64,000 nt of DNA from Burkholderia stagnalis (GCF_902830275.1 NZ_CADESW010000002.1:372001-436000); one strand, 5' to 3'; shown: positions 20,242-33,539, numbered from the stretch's first letter. Notes: generated by a model from the letters alone, not told the origin. Numbers and translations: made by a program.

Positions 20242-21118
20242 CAATCGTTCCTCGTTCTTGACGGTTTTTGTCCGGAAGGCCCTGCGGAGCGGGATTGCCG
20301 GTGGGCGGCGGGCCATGCCGGGCGGATGCGCCGCTCGCCTGGCTGGCGGCGGATAAGCGCGCATCCGCGCGCGCATCGCAGGCCGGCGTCACCCGGCTAG
20401 CGCCGACCGGATGATCAGGCGGCGCGCGGCGTCTTTCGATCGCACGCTTCTTCGAATAGAGCGACGACTCGAGGTCGGCGGCCCCCGCTGGTCGGGCGAA
20501 CGCGCTCGAACACAGTCGAACGCATTGGCAGCGTAACCCGCAACATCATAACCGGACGTCTGTCCCGTAAATCGGTGGCTGCAGCCGGGCGGCCAAACGT
20601 CGCATGCGTGCCCAGGATCGATGCGAAGGTCCGCCCGCCTCCCCGTGCGGACCATTCGCCGTCGATCCGGCGACCGCTTCCCGCCCCGAACGACGAAAAT
20701 CGCCGCATCCGCCGCGATCACACAGCACGTCCGTTGGCCGAACGCGCGTCGGCTTTCCGCTACCCGGTCAACCCAATCTCAAAAATTTCACGATGTGGAA
20801 CAAGTCCCTGCCTTCTGAAAATTCGTGGTGCAGGGCACAAATTTTCTGTTTCGCGATGCCGAAAATCGTTCCGCAATACAAAACGACAGAAATAATCGAT
20901 TGTTTTTAAAAGAGAATTTTTGTTTCGAGCAGCGCATCCAGGTGCACCATCCGACTGGGTCGCGGACGTAGACTTTGTTCCATGCACTGGCGACACGCAG
21001 CGAGGTTCGAAACGCACCGGCGACGAACCCGACGCAGCAGCCGCCAGACCAGAGCCTGCCGGACCGGCGGGCGGCGCCAGGAAATCGAATCGCGTGTAAT
21101 CGGAAAGGGAGAACGGAA
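20242..21118. other. 877-bp region without a convincing gene
   Basis: Short frames exist on both strands but none has a ribosome site plus plausible protein. The part 20760-20960 is clearly AT-richer than its surroundings, with runs of A and T. An imperfect palindrome TTTCG-CGATGC-CGAAA lies near 20850. It may hold promoters for the oxidase (minus) and for the 74-residue gene (plus), or an unrecognised small RNA. Confidence 0.5.
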
Positions 21119-21343
21119 ATGAAAGGATTTCGCTTTGGTTCAGCGCTCGGGTCGTTCTACATCCTGCCGGGCAACGGCGGCTGGGAAGCGACGTTCGGCA
21201 ACGCACTGCTCGGCGCGTTCTCGAGCCCCGAGCATGCCGCGGACCACATCTCCCGCGGCGACTGCCCGCAACTGTCCGAACTGGACACGGCAACCCTCGA
21301 GGTGCCGCACGAAATCGCCGAATGGGAAATCGTCCACGTGTGA
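21119..21343 (+). CDS. Small hypothetical protein, 74 residues
   Basis: Function not recognised. The frame begins MKGFRFG with GGGAG eight bases upstream of the ATG and ends eighteen bases before a strong bidirectional terminator, which together argue that it is a real gene. The protein has no signal peptide or membrane segment. It is acidic in its second half, has Gly/Phe-rich patches ([16 protein letters not shown]) and ends in [11 protein letters not shown] longer in-frame extension to 20975 lacks a ribosome site. It stands between the low-GC gap and the convergent isocitrate dehydrogenase. Confidence 0.6.
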   Translation: MKGFRFGSALGSFYILPGNGGWEATFGNALLGAFSSPEHAADHISRGDCPQLSELDTATLEVPHEIAEWEIVHV

Positions 21344-21360
21344 ATGACGGCCCTGCAACG

Positions 21361-21395
21361 AAAAACGCCCCGCGCGTGCGGGGCGTTTTTCTTTT
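21361..21395. terminator. Bidirectional terminator
   Basis: 13-bp perfect stem AAAAACGCCCCGC/GCGGGGCGTTTTT (21361-21373 and 21378-21390), loop GCGT, followed by CTTTT on the plus strand. The T-run within the stem also serves the minus strand, so it ends both the 74-residue gene and the monomeric isocitrate dehydrogenase. Confidence 0.9.
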
Positions 21396-21427
21396 CGGGC
21401 GGCCGTGATGCCGTGCCGCGCGCGTCG

Positions 21428-23782
<2,355 letters not shown>

Positions 23783-23851
23783 TCATGTTCTACCTTGCAG
23801 GGCATGCGGGCCGCATGCCGGACCGCCCTGCCAAACCTGCCATTCACAAGA

Positions 23852-23882
23852 CGCCCCGGCGCCGGCAGTGGGCGCCGGGGCG
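23852..23882 (-). terminator. Strong hairpin after icd, probable terminator
   Basis: 12-bp perfect stem CGCCCCGGCGCC/GGCGCCGGGGCG (23852-23863 and 23871-23882) with a 7-base loop. On the minus strand it is followed only by TCTTGTG, so termination may be partial. Confidence 0.55.
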
Positions 23883-23915
23883 GCCGGACCTGCGCCGGCC
23901 CGCCCCGCAAGGGGC

Positions 23916-25172
23916 TTACATGTTCTCGATCAGCACTTCACCGAAGCCCGAGCACGACACCTGCGTCGCGCCTTCCATCAGGCGCGCGAAGTCGTACGTG
24001 ACGCGCTTCTGCAGGATCGACTTCTCCATCGCGGCGATGATCGTGTCCGCCGCTTCCGTCCAGCCGAGATGGCGCAGCATCATTTCCGCCGACAGGATCT
24101 CGGAACCCGGGTTCACGTAATCCTTGCCGGCGTACTTCGGCGCGGTGCCGTGGGTCGCCTCGAACATCGCGACCGAATCCGACAGGTTCGCGCCCGGCGC
24201 GATGCCGATGCCGCCGACCTGCGCAGCCAGCGCGTCGGAGATGTAGTCGCCGTTCAGGTTCAGCGTCGCGATCACGTCGTATTCGGCCGGGCGCAGCAGG
24301 ATCTGCTGCAGGAACGCATCGGCGATCGAATCCTTGATGACGATCTCGTTGCCCGTCTTCGGGTTCTTCACGCGCATCCACGGGCCGCCGTCGATCAGCT
24401 CGCCGCCGAACTCCTTCTGCGCGAGCGCGTAGCCGGCGTCACGGAACAGGCCTTCCGTGAACTTCATGATGTTGCCCTTGTGCACCAGCGTGACCGACTT
24501 GCGGTCGTTGTCGATCGCATACTGGATCGCCTTGCGCACGAGACGCTCGGTGCCTTCGGTCGACACGGGCTTCACGCCGATCCCCGAGGTTTCCGGGAAG
24601 CGGATCTTCTTCACGCCCATCTCGTCCTGCAGGAACTGGATGACCTTCTTCGCCTGCTCGGAGCCCGCCGCCCATTCGATGCCCGCGTAGATGTCTTCCG
24701 AGTTCTCGCGGAAGATCACCATGTCGATCTTTTGCGGCTCGCGCACCGGCGACGGCACGCCCTTGAAGTACTGCACCGGGCGCAGGCACACGTAGAGGTC
24801 GAGTTCCTGGCGCAGCGCGACGTTCAGCGAGCGGATCCCGCCGCCGACCGGGGTCGTCAGCGGCCCCTTGATCGACACGACGTATTCCTTCAGCACCTGC
24901 AGCGTCTCGTCCGGCAGCCACACGTCGGGGCCGTAGACCTTGGTCGCCTTCTCGCCCGCGTAGATCTCCATCCAGTGGATCTTGCGCTTGCCCTTGTACG
25001 CCCGCTCGACCGCCGCATCGACGACCTTGATCATGACCGGGGTGATATCGAAGCCCGTACCGTCGCCTTCGATATAGGGAATGATCGGCTGCTCGGATAC
25101 GTTGAGCGAGAAATCCTTGTTGACGGTGATCTTGTCACCGCCCTCCGGAACCTTGATGTGCTGATACGGCAT
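23916..25172 (-). CDS. icd: NADP-dependent isocitrate dehydrogenase, dimeric type
   Basis: A 418-residue TCA-cycle enzyme of the homodimeric beta-decarboxylating dehydrogenase family. The substrate loop [21 protein letters not shown] contains the Ser equivalent to E. coli S113, the residue phosphorylated by AceK there. [34 protein letters not shown] and the NADP-binding [15 protein letters not shown] are intact. I use the ATG giving [12 protein letters not shown]; an in-frame extension to 25247 has no ribosome site. A 16-bp perfect palindrome lies 166 bases upstream in the divergent region shared with the pseudouridine synthase. Confidence 0.97.
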   Translation of the reverse strand: MPYQHIKVPEGGDKITVNKDFSLNVSEQPIIPYIEGDGTGFDITPVMIKVVDAAVERAYKGKRKIHWMEIYAGEKATKVYGPDVWLPDETLQVLKEYVVSIKGPLTTPVGGGIRSLNVALRQELDLYVCLRPVQYFKGVPSPVREPQKIDMVIFRENSEDIYAGIEWAAGSEQAKKVIQFLQDEMGVKKIRFPETSGIGVKPVSTEGTERLVRKAIQYAIDNDRKSVTLVHKGNIMKFTEGLFRDAGYALAQKEFGGELIDGGPWMRVKNPKTGNEIVIKDSIADAFLQQILLRPAEYDVIATLNLNGDYISDALAAQVGGIGIAPGANLSDSVAMFEATHGTAPKYAGKDYVNPGSEILSAEMMLRHLGWTEAADTIIAAMEKSILQKRVTYDFARLMEGATQVSCSGFGEVLIENM

Positions 25173-25337
25173 GATCGACTCCAGTGACGTGGCTGAGCAG
25201 GTAATTCTGGTCGAAGCTGCGCGCGCACGGGAACGCGGTGACGCCACTCCCGTGAGGGCTACAGCGAGCCGCTATTCTAGCGCCCCAATCGGGGGCGGCG
25301 GCGCGAACCGCGGCGCTGCGTATCAAGTCTCCCCTTA

Positions 25338-25353
25338 TGTCTTATATAAGACA
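25338..25353. promoter_or_regulatory. 16-bp perfect palindrome, operator candidate
   Basis: TGTCTTATATAAGACA is perfectly self-complementary and AT-rich in a GC-rich genome. It lies in the 275-base gap between icd (minus, starts at 25172) and the RluE-like gene (plus, starts at 25448). It contains TATAA on both strands, so a bound regulator could occlude a -10 region. The binding protein is unknown. Confidence 0.55.
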
Positions 25354-25447
25354 GATGACTTGCCGTTCCGTATTATGCATTAAGATTCCGCCATTTGCCA
25401 TAGACCGTCCGGTGCGCCCCCGGCCCGACGGGCACGCCCCAGCCGCC

Positions 25448-26026
25448 ATGACCCTGATCGCCCTCAACAAGCCGTTCGGTACGATTTGCCAGTTTTCCGC
25501 GCACGAGTCGCGGCCGTCGCTCGGCGACTGGGTAAAAACGCCCGGCGTCTATGCGGCCGGCCGGCTCGACGCGGACAGCGAGGGGCTGCTGCTGCTCACC
25601 GACGACGGCGCGTTGCAGGCGCGCATCGCCGAGCCGCGCCACAAGCTCGTGAAGCGCTACTGGGCGCAGGTCGACGGCGCGCCGGGCCCCGCCGACCTGA
25701 AGGCGCTCGCGCGCGGCGTCGATCTCGGCGACTACGTGACGCGCCCGTGCCGCGCCGAATTCATCGAGCCGCCGCACGCGCTGTGGCCGCGCACCCCGCC
25801 GATCCGCTACCGCGCGGCGATCCCGACCACCTGGATCGAACTCGCGATCACCGAAGGCAAGAACCGCCAGGTGCGCCGGATGACCGCGGCGGTCGGCTTC
25901 CCGACCTTGCGCCTCGTCCGCGTCGGCATCGGTGCGCTGGACATATTCGCGCTCGGCATTGCGCCCGGAGAAACAATCGAGTTGCCGCCGCGTGCGCCCT
26001 GGGACGGTTTCGCGCGCATCGAATGA
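25448..26026 (+). CDS. RluE-like 23S rRNA pseudouridine synthase
   Basis: A 192-residue RsuA/RluB/RluE-family enzyme that isomerises a uridine of rRNA. The catalytic motif [17 protein letters not shown] carries D41 as nucleophile. [12 protein letters not shown] and [24 protein letters not shown] are the later family motifs. It lacks the S4 domain found in RsuA and RluB, and that with its length suggests RluE (23S U2457 in E. coli). Translation is taken from the ATG MTLIAL; an upstream in-frame ATG at 25337 overlaps the palindrome region and adds an implausible extension. Confidence 0.88.
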   Translation: MTLIALNKPFGTICQFSAHESRPSLGDWVKTPGVYAAGRLDADSEGLLLLTDDGALQARIAEPRHKLVKRYWAQVDGAPGPADLKALARGVDLGDYVTRPCRAEFIEPPHALWPRTPPIRYRAAIPTTWIELAITEGKNRQVRRMTAAVGFPTLRLVRVGIGALDIFALGIAPGETIELPPRAPWDGFARIE

Positions 26027-26295
26027 CATTTGCGTGATGCGTGAATTTTTTCGTCAACCACCTGCGAAGATCGCGCGTTAAACCACGCAGATGCCATCCT
26101 GAGCTATCCGGCATTGGCGCCAGAATCGCGTTTGCGTCACGAAAGCGACGTTTTTCTCGAATACGATTCGGCGCCCGCAGCGCAATGAGAAATTTCTCGA
26201 AGCGTCTGTCAACCGAAAGGTGGATGGCACCGTTAGACGTCATGACTCCTATGCCGGGTCATTTGGTTAATTAACTAAAAGCTGAGGAACACAAC

Positions 26296-26520
26296 ATGAA
26301 CAAACTGATCGCCGCTCTGGTCGCTGGCCTCTTCGCAACGGCAGCTTTCGCACAAGCTTCGGCACCGGCAGCTGCTCCGGCAGCTCCGGCAGCAGAAAAG
26401 GCAGAAGCTGCTTCGGCACCGGCGAAGAAGGCTGCTAAGAAGCACCACGCAAAGAAGCACCACGCTTCGAAGAAGGCTGCTGCTAGCGCCGCTGAAGCAC
26501 CGGCTGCTGCTTCGAACTAA
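26296..26520 (+). CDS. Asr-like small secreted Ala/Lys/His-rich protein
   Basis: A 74-residue exported peptide: signal peptide MNKLIAALVAGLFATAAFAQ, then an Ala-Pro-rich stretch, then a basic Lys/His-rich core (AKKAAKKHHAKKHHASKKAA) and an Ala-rich end. Composition and layout resemble the enterobacterial acid-shock protein Asr, thought to protect periplasmic proteins at low pH; homology is not proven. GAGGAA lies eight bases upstream of the ATG. It uses more A/T at third positions (gca, gct, tcg) than its neighbours. It is monocistronic with a strong terminator, preceded by a 269-base AT-rich region with no gene. Confidence 0.7.
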   Translation: MNKLIAALVAGLFATAAFAQASAPAAAPAAPAAEKAEAASAPAKKAAKKHHAKKHHASKKAAASAAEAPAAASN

Positions 26521-26580
26521 GCAGGCAAGCTGTAAAAATAACGCAGTCAAGAACACGTAGTTGCCGTTCTTACGGCGTTG

Positions 26581-26621
26581 AAAGGCAGGTCACCGCAAGG
26601 CGATCTGCCTTTTTCTTTTTT
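26581..26621 (+). terminator. Terminator of the Asr-like gene
   Basis: 11-bp stem (one G-T pair) AAAGGCAGGTC/GATCTGCCTTT at 26581-26591 and 26602-26612, 10-base loop, then TTCTTTTTT. Confidence 0.85.
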
Positions 26622-26681
26622 GTGCCCGCCGGTGCGCTTCGCGTACCATGCGGGTCTTGCTTTTCCGAAAGGAGCCCTGCT

Positions 26682-27182
26682 GTGCGATTCTCCCTGCGCT
26701 CGTCGTTCGGCCGCCTTGCGCGCGCCGCCATGTTTCCCGTCGCGTTCGCCGTCGCCGCGCTCGGCATGCAAGCCGCGCTCGCGCAGATGCCGCCCGGCGC
26801 CAAGCAGCCGAGCGAGTTCCCGCACGTCAAGCTGCGCGCAGGCATGTACGTGATCGACGCGGCCGTCGCCGCCAACGACGCCGATCGCGAACAGGGGCTG
26901 ATGTACCGCTCGCAGCTCGCGCCGAACGAAGGGATGCTGTTCGTGTTCAACGAGAACGCCGTGCACTGCTTCTGGATGAAGAACACGCTGATCCCGCTGT
27001 CGATCGCGTTCATCCGCGCGGACGGCACGGTCACCGACATCGACGAGATGCAGGCCGAGACGACCAGCAACCACTGCCCGCGCAACAACGGCGTCTATGC
27101 GCTCGAGATGTCCAAGGGCTGGTTCGCGGCGAAGGGCATCAAGCCCGGCATGAAGATCGAAGGGCTGCCGAAGCCGCAGTGA
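26682..27182 (+). CDS. Secreted DUF192 protein
   Basis: A 166-residue exported protein of the DUF192 family; its function is unknown to me. An N-terminal signal (MRFSLRSSFGR... FAVAALGMQAALA) precedes the mature domain. Family signatures DREQGLMYRSQL, NEGMLFVF, HCFWMKNTLIPLSIAFI and the YALEMSKGWFAAKGIKPG end are all visible. I chose the GTG at 26682 because GGAG lies seven bases upstream; an earlier in-frame ATG at 26622 overlaps the preceding terminator. It ends with its own terminator ahead of the EF-G gene. Confidence 0.85.
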   Translation: MRFSLRSSFGRLARAAMFPVAFAVAALGMQAALAQMPPGAKQPSEFPHVKLRAGMYVIDAAVAANDADREQGLMYRSQLAPNEGMLFVFNENAVHCFWMKNTLIPLSIAFIRADGTVTDIDEMQAETTSNHCPRNNGVYALEMSKGWFAAKGIKPGMKIEGLPKPQ

Positions 27183-27220
27183 CGGCACCCGCCGCGGCGC
27201 GACGCCGCGCGTGCCCACCG

Positions 27221-27250
27221 GCCGGCCGCCTCGCGCGCCGGCTTTTTTTT
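27221..27250 (+). terminator. Terminator of the DUF192 gene
   Basis: 6-bp stem GCCGGC/GCCGGC (27221-27226 and 27237-27242) followed by eight T residues. Confidence 0.75.
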
Positions 27251-27398
27251 CGTCCGCCGGCCGCGCGCGGACCTTGAATGCGCGCCGGTGGTCCGCATCT
27301 GCAAAAGCCACATACAAGCGCTATGCTTTAAATCTCGCTTGATCCACCCCGGGCCGGCGCAGCCGGCCGGATTTTGACCCGAACCACTGGAGGTTCAC

Positions 27399-29513
<2,115 letters not shown>

Positions 29514-29539
29514 GCGCCCGCCGCGCCAGCGGCATGCAG

Positions 29540-29568
29540 GGCCCGTCCGTTCGCGGACGGGCCTTTTT
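29540..29568 (+). terminator. Terminator of the EF-G gene
   Basis: 10-bp stem GGCCCGTCCG/CGGACGGGCC closed by a UUCG-type loop (TTCG), followed by TTTTT. Confidence 0.9.
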
Positions 29569-29655
29569 CATTGGCGCGCCGCATTTTTGACCGGATGCCG
29601 CGATGTTTTTGCCCGTGCCACAATCCACGGCAATCCCTCATATGAATTCACGCCG

Positions 29656-30666
29656 ATGCCGCCCGCCCCTTCCCTGCGCCGCCTGCTGATGCTCTACGCG
29701 GGGCTGCTTGCCGCCAACGCGGCCGTCTGGCTGTGGGCGTTCGCGGTGCTGCGCGACCGGCCGCTGCTGCTCGGCACGGCCGCGATCGCGTACGGGCTCG
29801 GGCTGCGTCATGCAGTCGACGCGGATCACATCGCCGCGATCGACGTCGCCACGCGCAAGCTGATGCAGGACGGCCAGCGCCCGCTGACGGTCGGCCTGTT
29901 CTTCTCGCTCGGCCATTCGACGATCGTGGTCGCCGCGACGCTCGGCGTCGCGCTGACCGCGTTCGCGTTGCGCGAGCGCTTCGATGCGTTTCGCGAGGTC
30001 GGCGGCACGATCGGCACTGCGGTATCGGCCACCTTCCTGCTGGTGCTCGCCTGCGTGAACCTCGCGATCCTGCGCGACGTGTGGCGGCGCTACCGCGGCG
30101 GCCGGCCGGGCGACGCCGGCACCGCGCACACGCATCGGCGGGGCGGCGTCGTCGCGCGCCTGCTGCGGCCGCTGTTCCGGTTCGTCACGAAGAGCTGGCA
30201 CATGTATCCGGTAGGCGTGCTGTTCGGCCTCGGTTTCGATACTGCAACCGAAATCGGCCTGCTCGCGATCGCCGCCGCGCAGGCGAGCCAGGGGCTGCCG
30301 CTCTACGCGATCCTGTTGTTCCCCGCGCTGTTCATGGCCGGCATGACGCTGATCGACTCGACCGACAACGTGCTGATGATCCACGCGTACGGCTGGGCGA
30401 TGGACGATCCGCAGCGCAAGCTGCTCTACAACGCGAGCATTACGTTCGTGTCGGCGGCCGTCGCGCTGGCGATCGGCGGCATCGAGGCGGCCGGCCTGCT
30501 CGCCGACAAGCTCGCGCTGACGGGCCCCGTGCGCGACGCGCTCGATGCGCTCGGTGAACGGTTCGGTGCGCTCGGGTATGGCATCGTCGCGCTGTTCCTG
30601 ATCTGCTGGATCGCATCGATCCTGTTCCATCGCTGGCAGCGCGCGGCCGACGCGACGGCGCGCTGA
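29656..30666 (+). CDS. NiCoT-family nickel/cobalt permease
   Basis: A 336-residue, roughly eight-helix secondary transporter. The NiCoT signature RHAVDADHIAAIDVATRKL (HX4DH in helix II) is intact, as are FFSLGHSTIVV, GFDTATEIGLL and the LIDSTDNVLMIHAYGWA segment. It should import Ni2+ or Co2+ for metalloenzymes such as urease or for cobalamin. Preference cannot be read, and no metalloenzyme genes lie beside it to help. The ATG at 29656 has only a weak ribosome site; further in-frame codons upstream look non-coding. Confidence 0.9.
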   Translation: MPPAPSLRRLLMLYAGLLAANAAVWLWAFAVLRDRPLLLGTAAIAYGLGLRHAVDADHIAAIDVATRKLMQDGQRPLTVGLFFSLGHSTIVVAATLGVALTAFALRERFDAFREVGGTIGTAVSATFLLVLACVNLAILRDVWRRYRGGRPGDAGTAHTHRRGGVVARLLRPLFRFVTKSWHMYPVGVLFGLGFDTATEIGLLAIAAAQASQGLPLYAILLFPALFMAGMTLIDSTDNVLMIHAYGWAMDDPQRKLLYNASITFVSAAVALAIGGIEAAGLLADKLALTGPVRDALDALGERFGALGYGIVALFLICWIASILFHRWQRAADATAR

Positions 30667-30676
30667 GCATCGTTCA

Positions 30677-30719
30677 GACGTTTCATTTCGGAAACAAAAC
30701 CCCCACCCGGACGTTTCAT
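30677..30719. promoter_or_regulatory. Direct repeat GACGTTTCAT with embedded GTTTC/GAAAC inverted repeat
   Basis: GACGTTTCAT occurs at 30677-30686 and again at 30710-30719, 33 bases apart (about three helical turns). The first copy also forms GTTTC-N6-GAAAC with 30691-30695. The element lies in the 295-base gap before the glycine-rich gene. It looks like a two-site binding element but no regulator is identified. Confidence 0.4.
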
Positions 30720-30961
30720 GCGCGGTTGCGCGGCATGCGGCCGCCTTGCGCCACGGGCGTAGGCGGCCGATGGCACGGATCTCGCAGTTAAGGCCTCGCA
30801 CGGCGGGCCCGCGTGCCGATCCGCGTTCGCGGCTGGCTTGAAGCAGCACCAGTCCGGACGTCATCGGCCGCCGAAACGACAACGCATCTTTGCTGGCCCC
30901 CCTGCACTACACGCATACAGCCGCGCGGCGACGAGGCATCGCGCGCATAGGGAGGCCAATG

Positions 30962-32500
30962 ATGCATAAGACGAAACAGACGTCCCGCGCGGCGGGACGG
31001 CGCTATCGCGCAACCTTGCTGGCCGTGGCCGCGTTTGCGTGCTGCTGCTCGTATGCCGTCGCGCAGGACACGGGGGCCGTCGGGCCGGTTGCCGCGCCGG
31101 CGGGCGGCGACACTGTCCTCACCGCGCCGTTGACGGTAGCGCAGAACGCGGCGCCCGAGACGTCCGCCAGTGCGGAAGCCATGATGATGCTGGCTGACGA
31201 CGCATCGTCGTGCGCCGCCAATCCGGCTGCGTGCAGCGCGCGCGTGTATGCCGGCGGTGGCGTTGGCGGCAACGGCGCCGGCGGTAGCGCCGGTGGCGGC
31301 AGCACGGGCAGCGGGAGCGGCAGCAACGGCAACAACGGAAACGGTGCCGTCGGGCCCGCGGGGGTCGGCGGAACCGCGGGCGCGACGTCCGGCGGAACGG
31401 GCGGCACGGGTCGCGGGGCCGGCAATGCTGCAGGCAGTGCGGGCGGCGACGGGGGGGCTGGTGGTGGGACTTCGGGTGGCGGCACCTCGGGTGGCGGCAC
31501 CTCGGGTGGCGGCACCTCGGGCGGCGGTACCTCGGGCGGCGGTACCTCGGGCGGCGGTACCTCGGGCGGCGGTACCTCGGGCGGCGGTACCTCGGGCGGC
31601 GGTACCTCGGGTGGCGGTACCTCGGGTGGCGGCACCTCAGGTGGCGGTACCTCGGGTGGCGGGAGTTGTGGTTGCGGAGGCCATGGCGGACATGGTGGCC
31701 ATGGCGGTGGGAATGGTGATGGAGGCAATGGCGGCGGTCACGGCAATGGTGGCGGCGGCGGTAACGGCGGTGGCAACGGCGGCGGTCACGGCAATGGCGG
31801 CGGCGGCGGCAACGGCGGCGGCGGCAACGGCGGTGGTGGCGGCGGCAATGGCGGTGGTCACGGCAATGGCGGTGGTCATGGCAACGGCGGCGGTCACGGC
31901 AACGGCGGTGGCGGTGGCGCCGGTGGTGGCGGCAGCGGCGGTGGCGGCGGTGGCGGCGGTGGCGGCGGCGGTGGCGGCGGTGGCGGCGGTGGCGGTGGCG
32001 GCGGTGGCGGCGGTGGCGGCGGTGGTGGTGGCGGCGGTGGCGGTGGCGGCGGCGGTGCTGGCGGTGGCGGTGCTGGCGGTGGCGGTGCTGGCGGCGGCGG
32101 TGCTGGCGGCGGCGGTGCTGGCGGCGGCGGTGCTGGCGGTGGCGGTGCTGGCGGCGGCGGTGCTGGCGGCGGCGGTGCTGGCGGCGGCGGTGCTGGCGGC
32201 GGCGGTGCTGGCGGCGGCGGTGCTGGCGGCGGCGGTGCTGGCGGTGCTGGCGGTGCTGGCGGTGCTGGCGGTACTGGCGGTACTGGCGGCAACGGCGGCC
32301 ACGGCAACGGCGGTCACGGTGCGGGCGGCAATGGCAACGGTGGCCACGGCAATGGCGGCGGCAACGGCAATGGCAACGGCAGTGGCGGCGCCGGCAATGG
32401 CGGCGCCAATGGTGTCGGCAACGGCGGTGGTAACGGCAATGGCAACGGCGGTGGCCATGGCAACGGCGGCAATGGCGGCAACGGCGGCAACCGCCGCTGA
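30962..32500 (+). CDS. Secreted glycine-repeat protein
   Basis: A 512-residue, extremely Gly-rich protein with an N-terminal export signal (basic [16 protein letters not shown], hydrophobic [17 protein letters not shown]). A roughly 70-residue non-repetitive region includes [13 protein letters not shown]. Then, in order: mixed Gly/Ser/Asn; 13 TSGGG repeats; a cysteine-containing [12 protein letters not shown]; Gly/Asn/His repeats; about 40 consecutive glycines; 12 AGGGG repeats; AGG/TGG units; and a Gly/Asn/His tail. GGAGG lies six bases before the ATG. Long opposite-strand Pro and Ala frames are shadows. Function is unrecognised; a structural, surface or matrix role is inferred by analogy with glycine-rich wall proteins. 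Repeat number is likely variable and the assembly should be treated with care here. Confidence 0.75.
   Translation: MHKTKQTSRAAGRRYRATLLAVAAFACCCSYAVAQDTGAVGPVAAPAGGDTVLTAPLTVAQNAAPETSASAEAMMMLADDASSCAANPAACSARVYAGGGVGGNGAGGSAGGGSTGSGSGSNGNNGNGAVGPAGVGGTAGATSGGTGGTGRGAGNAAGSAGGDGGAGGGTSGGGTSGGGTSGGGTSGGGTSGGGTSGGGTSGGGTSGGGTSGGGTSGGGTSGGGTSGGGTSGGGSCGCGGHGGHGGHGGGNGDGGNGGGHGNGGGGGNGGGNGGGHGNGGGGGNGGGGNGGGGGGNGGGHGNGGGHGNGGGHGNGGGGGAGGGGSGGGGGGGGGGGGGGGGGGGGGGGGGGGGGGGGGGGGGGGGAGGGGAGGGGAGGGGAGGGGAGGGGAGGGGAGGGGAGGGGAGGGGAGGGGAGGGGAGGGGAGGAGGAGGAGGTGGTGGNGGHGNGGHGAGGNGNGGHGNGGGNGNGNGSGGAGNGGANGVGNGGGNGNGNGGGHGNGGNGGNGGNRR
31469..31663 (+). repeat. 13 tandem copies of a 15-bp unit (TSGGG)
   Basis: Unit ACCTCGGGYGGCGGY, 13 contiguous in-frame copies. 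The inner six copies (from 31514) are identical, while copies at both ends carry GGT/GGC variants. This pattern suggests recent expansion from the middle. Confidence 0.95.
31937..32056 (+). repeat. Poly-glycine tract, GGY codons
   Basis: Forty consecutive glycine codons, almost all GGC or GGT, giving a G-rich coding strand with short-period GGCGGT repetition. Confidence 0.9.
32057..32236 (+). repeat. 12 tandem copies of a 15-bp unit (AGGGG), followed by 9-bp units
   Basis: Unit GCTGGCGGYGGCGGT repeated 12 times, then GCTGGCGGT (AGG) four times and two ACT variants (TGG) up to 32290. A change of period from 15 to 9 within one array is visible. Confidence 0.92.
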
Positions 32501-32527
32501 CCCGACACGCTGCCCGGCCTGATGCCG

Positions 32528-33373
32528 TCAGAGCATTTCGAGCGCGCGTTTGCTGCGCGGCGGACGGAAGTACGCGTCAAGCTGCGCGCGCTCGTCATCG
32601 CTCAACACGAAATCGAGCGCGGCGCGGTTGTCGCGTACGTGCTCGATCCGCGCCGCCTTCGGGATCGCGAACACGCCTGGCTGCGCCAGCACCCACGCGA
32701 GCGCGACGCGCATCACCGACACGCCGCGCACCCGCGCGATCTCGTCGAGCGGCGAGCGCTTCGGCAGACGCGCATGATCGACCGGGCTGTACGCCATCGC
32801 GGGCATCCGGCGCGCCGCGAGCCACGGCAGCAGGTCGAATTCCGGCCCGCGCCGCGCGATGTTGTAGAGGATCTGGTTGGTCGCGCACGCCGCGCCGTCC
32901 GCTTCGTCGACGAGTTCCACCATGTCGGCCGTATCGAAATTGCTCACGCCCCAGTGGCGAATCTTGCCGGCCCGGCGCAACGCCTCGAAGCCTTCGACCG
33001 TCTCCGCGAGCGGCACCGAGCCGCGCCAGTGCAGCAGATAGAGATCGAGGCGGTCGGTACGCAAGCGCCGGAGGCTCGCCTCGCATGCCGCGACGACGCC
33101 GCGCCGGCTCGCATGATGCGGGTACACCTTGCTGACGAGAAACACGTCGTCGCGCAGGCCGTCGAGCGCTTCGCCGACGAGCGTCTCGGTCGCGCCCTCG
33201 CCATACATCTCGGCGGTATCGATCAGCGTCATGCCGAGCGCGACGCCTTCGCGCAGCGCGGCGATCTCGTCCGCGCGCCGCGCCGGACGCTCGCCCATCT
33301 CCCAGGTCCCCTGCCCCAGCTTCGGGATCGTCTCGCCGTCGGGCAGGACGACCGTGGCGATCGTATCTGTCAT
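32528..33373 (-). CDS. Aldo/keto reductase
   Basis: A 281-residue NADPH-dependent (beta/alpha)8 oxidoreductase. The catalytic tetrad is visible: Asp and Tyr in LIDTAEMYGEG, Lys in VFLVSKVYP and His in LYLLHWRGS. The cofactor-binding end IPKAARIEHVRDN and the GVSNFDTADM motif are also present. CGAGGA precedes the ATG MTDTIATV. It resembles E. coli YeaE-like or 2,5-diketogluconate reductase-like members; the natural substrate is unknown. It is convergent with the glycine-repeat gene and divergent from the GntR regulator. Confidence 0.9.
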   Translation of the reverse strand: MTDTIATVVLPDGETIPKLGQGTWEMGERPARRADEIAALREGVALGMTLIDTAEMYGEGATETLVGEALDGLRDDVFLVSKVYPHHASRRGVVAACEASLRRLRTDRLDLYLLHWRGSVPLAETVEGFEALRRAGKIRHWGVSNFDTADMVELVDEADGAACATNQILYNIARRGPEFDLLPWLAARRMPAMAYSPVDHARLPKRSPLDEIARVRGVSVMRVALAWVLAQPGVFAIPKAARIEHVRDNRAALDFVLSDDERAQLDAYFRPPRSKRALEML

Positions 33374-33539
33374 GTGTTCCTCGCTGCGAATGCGTGACCG
33401 CGCGCGGCGGCAGTGGTACGGAATGCGACGCATCAGTGTAGCGATTCGGCGCGGCGCGCGACTGTCATGCGGCAAAAACCGGCTATAACGGCGCCGCATG
33501 ATGACTTAGAATGGCCGCACCCTGATCGATACCCATTCC

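Noticed and set aside
30677..30719. CRISPR-like direct repeats
   Set aside because: Only two 10-bp copies and no spacer series or cas gene.
31003..32458. Long Pro-rich and Ala/Thr-rich frames on the minus strand and Ala/Val-rich frames on the plus strand over the glycine-repeat gene
   Set aside because: They are forced by the GGC/GGT repeat composition read in other frames; none has a ribosome site, and the Gly frame alone has a signal peptide.
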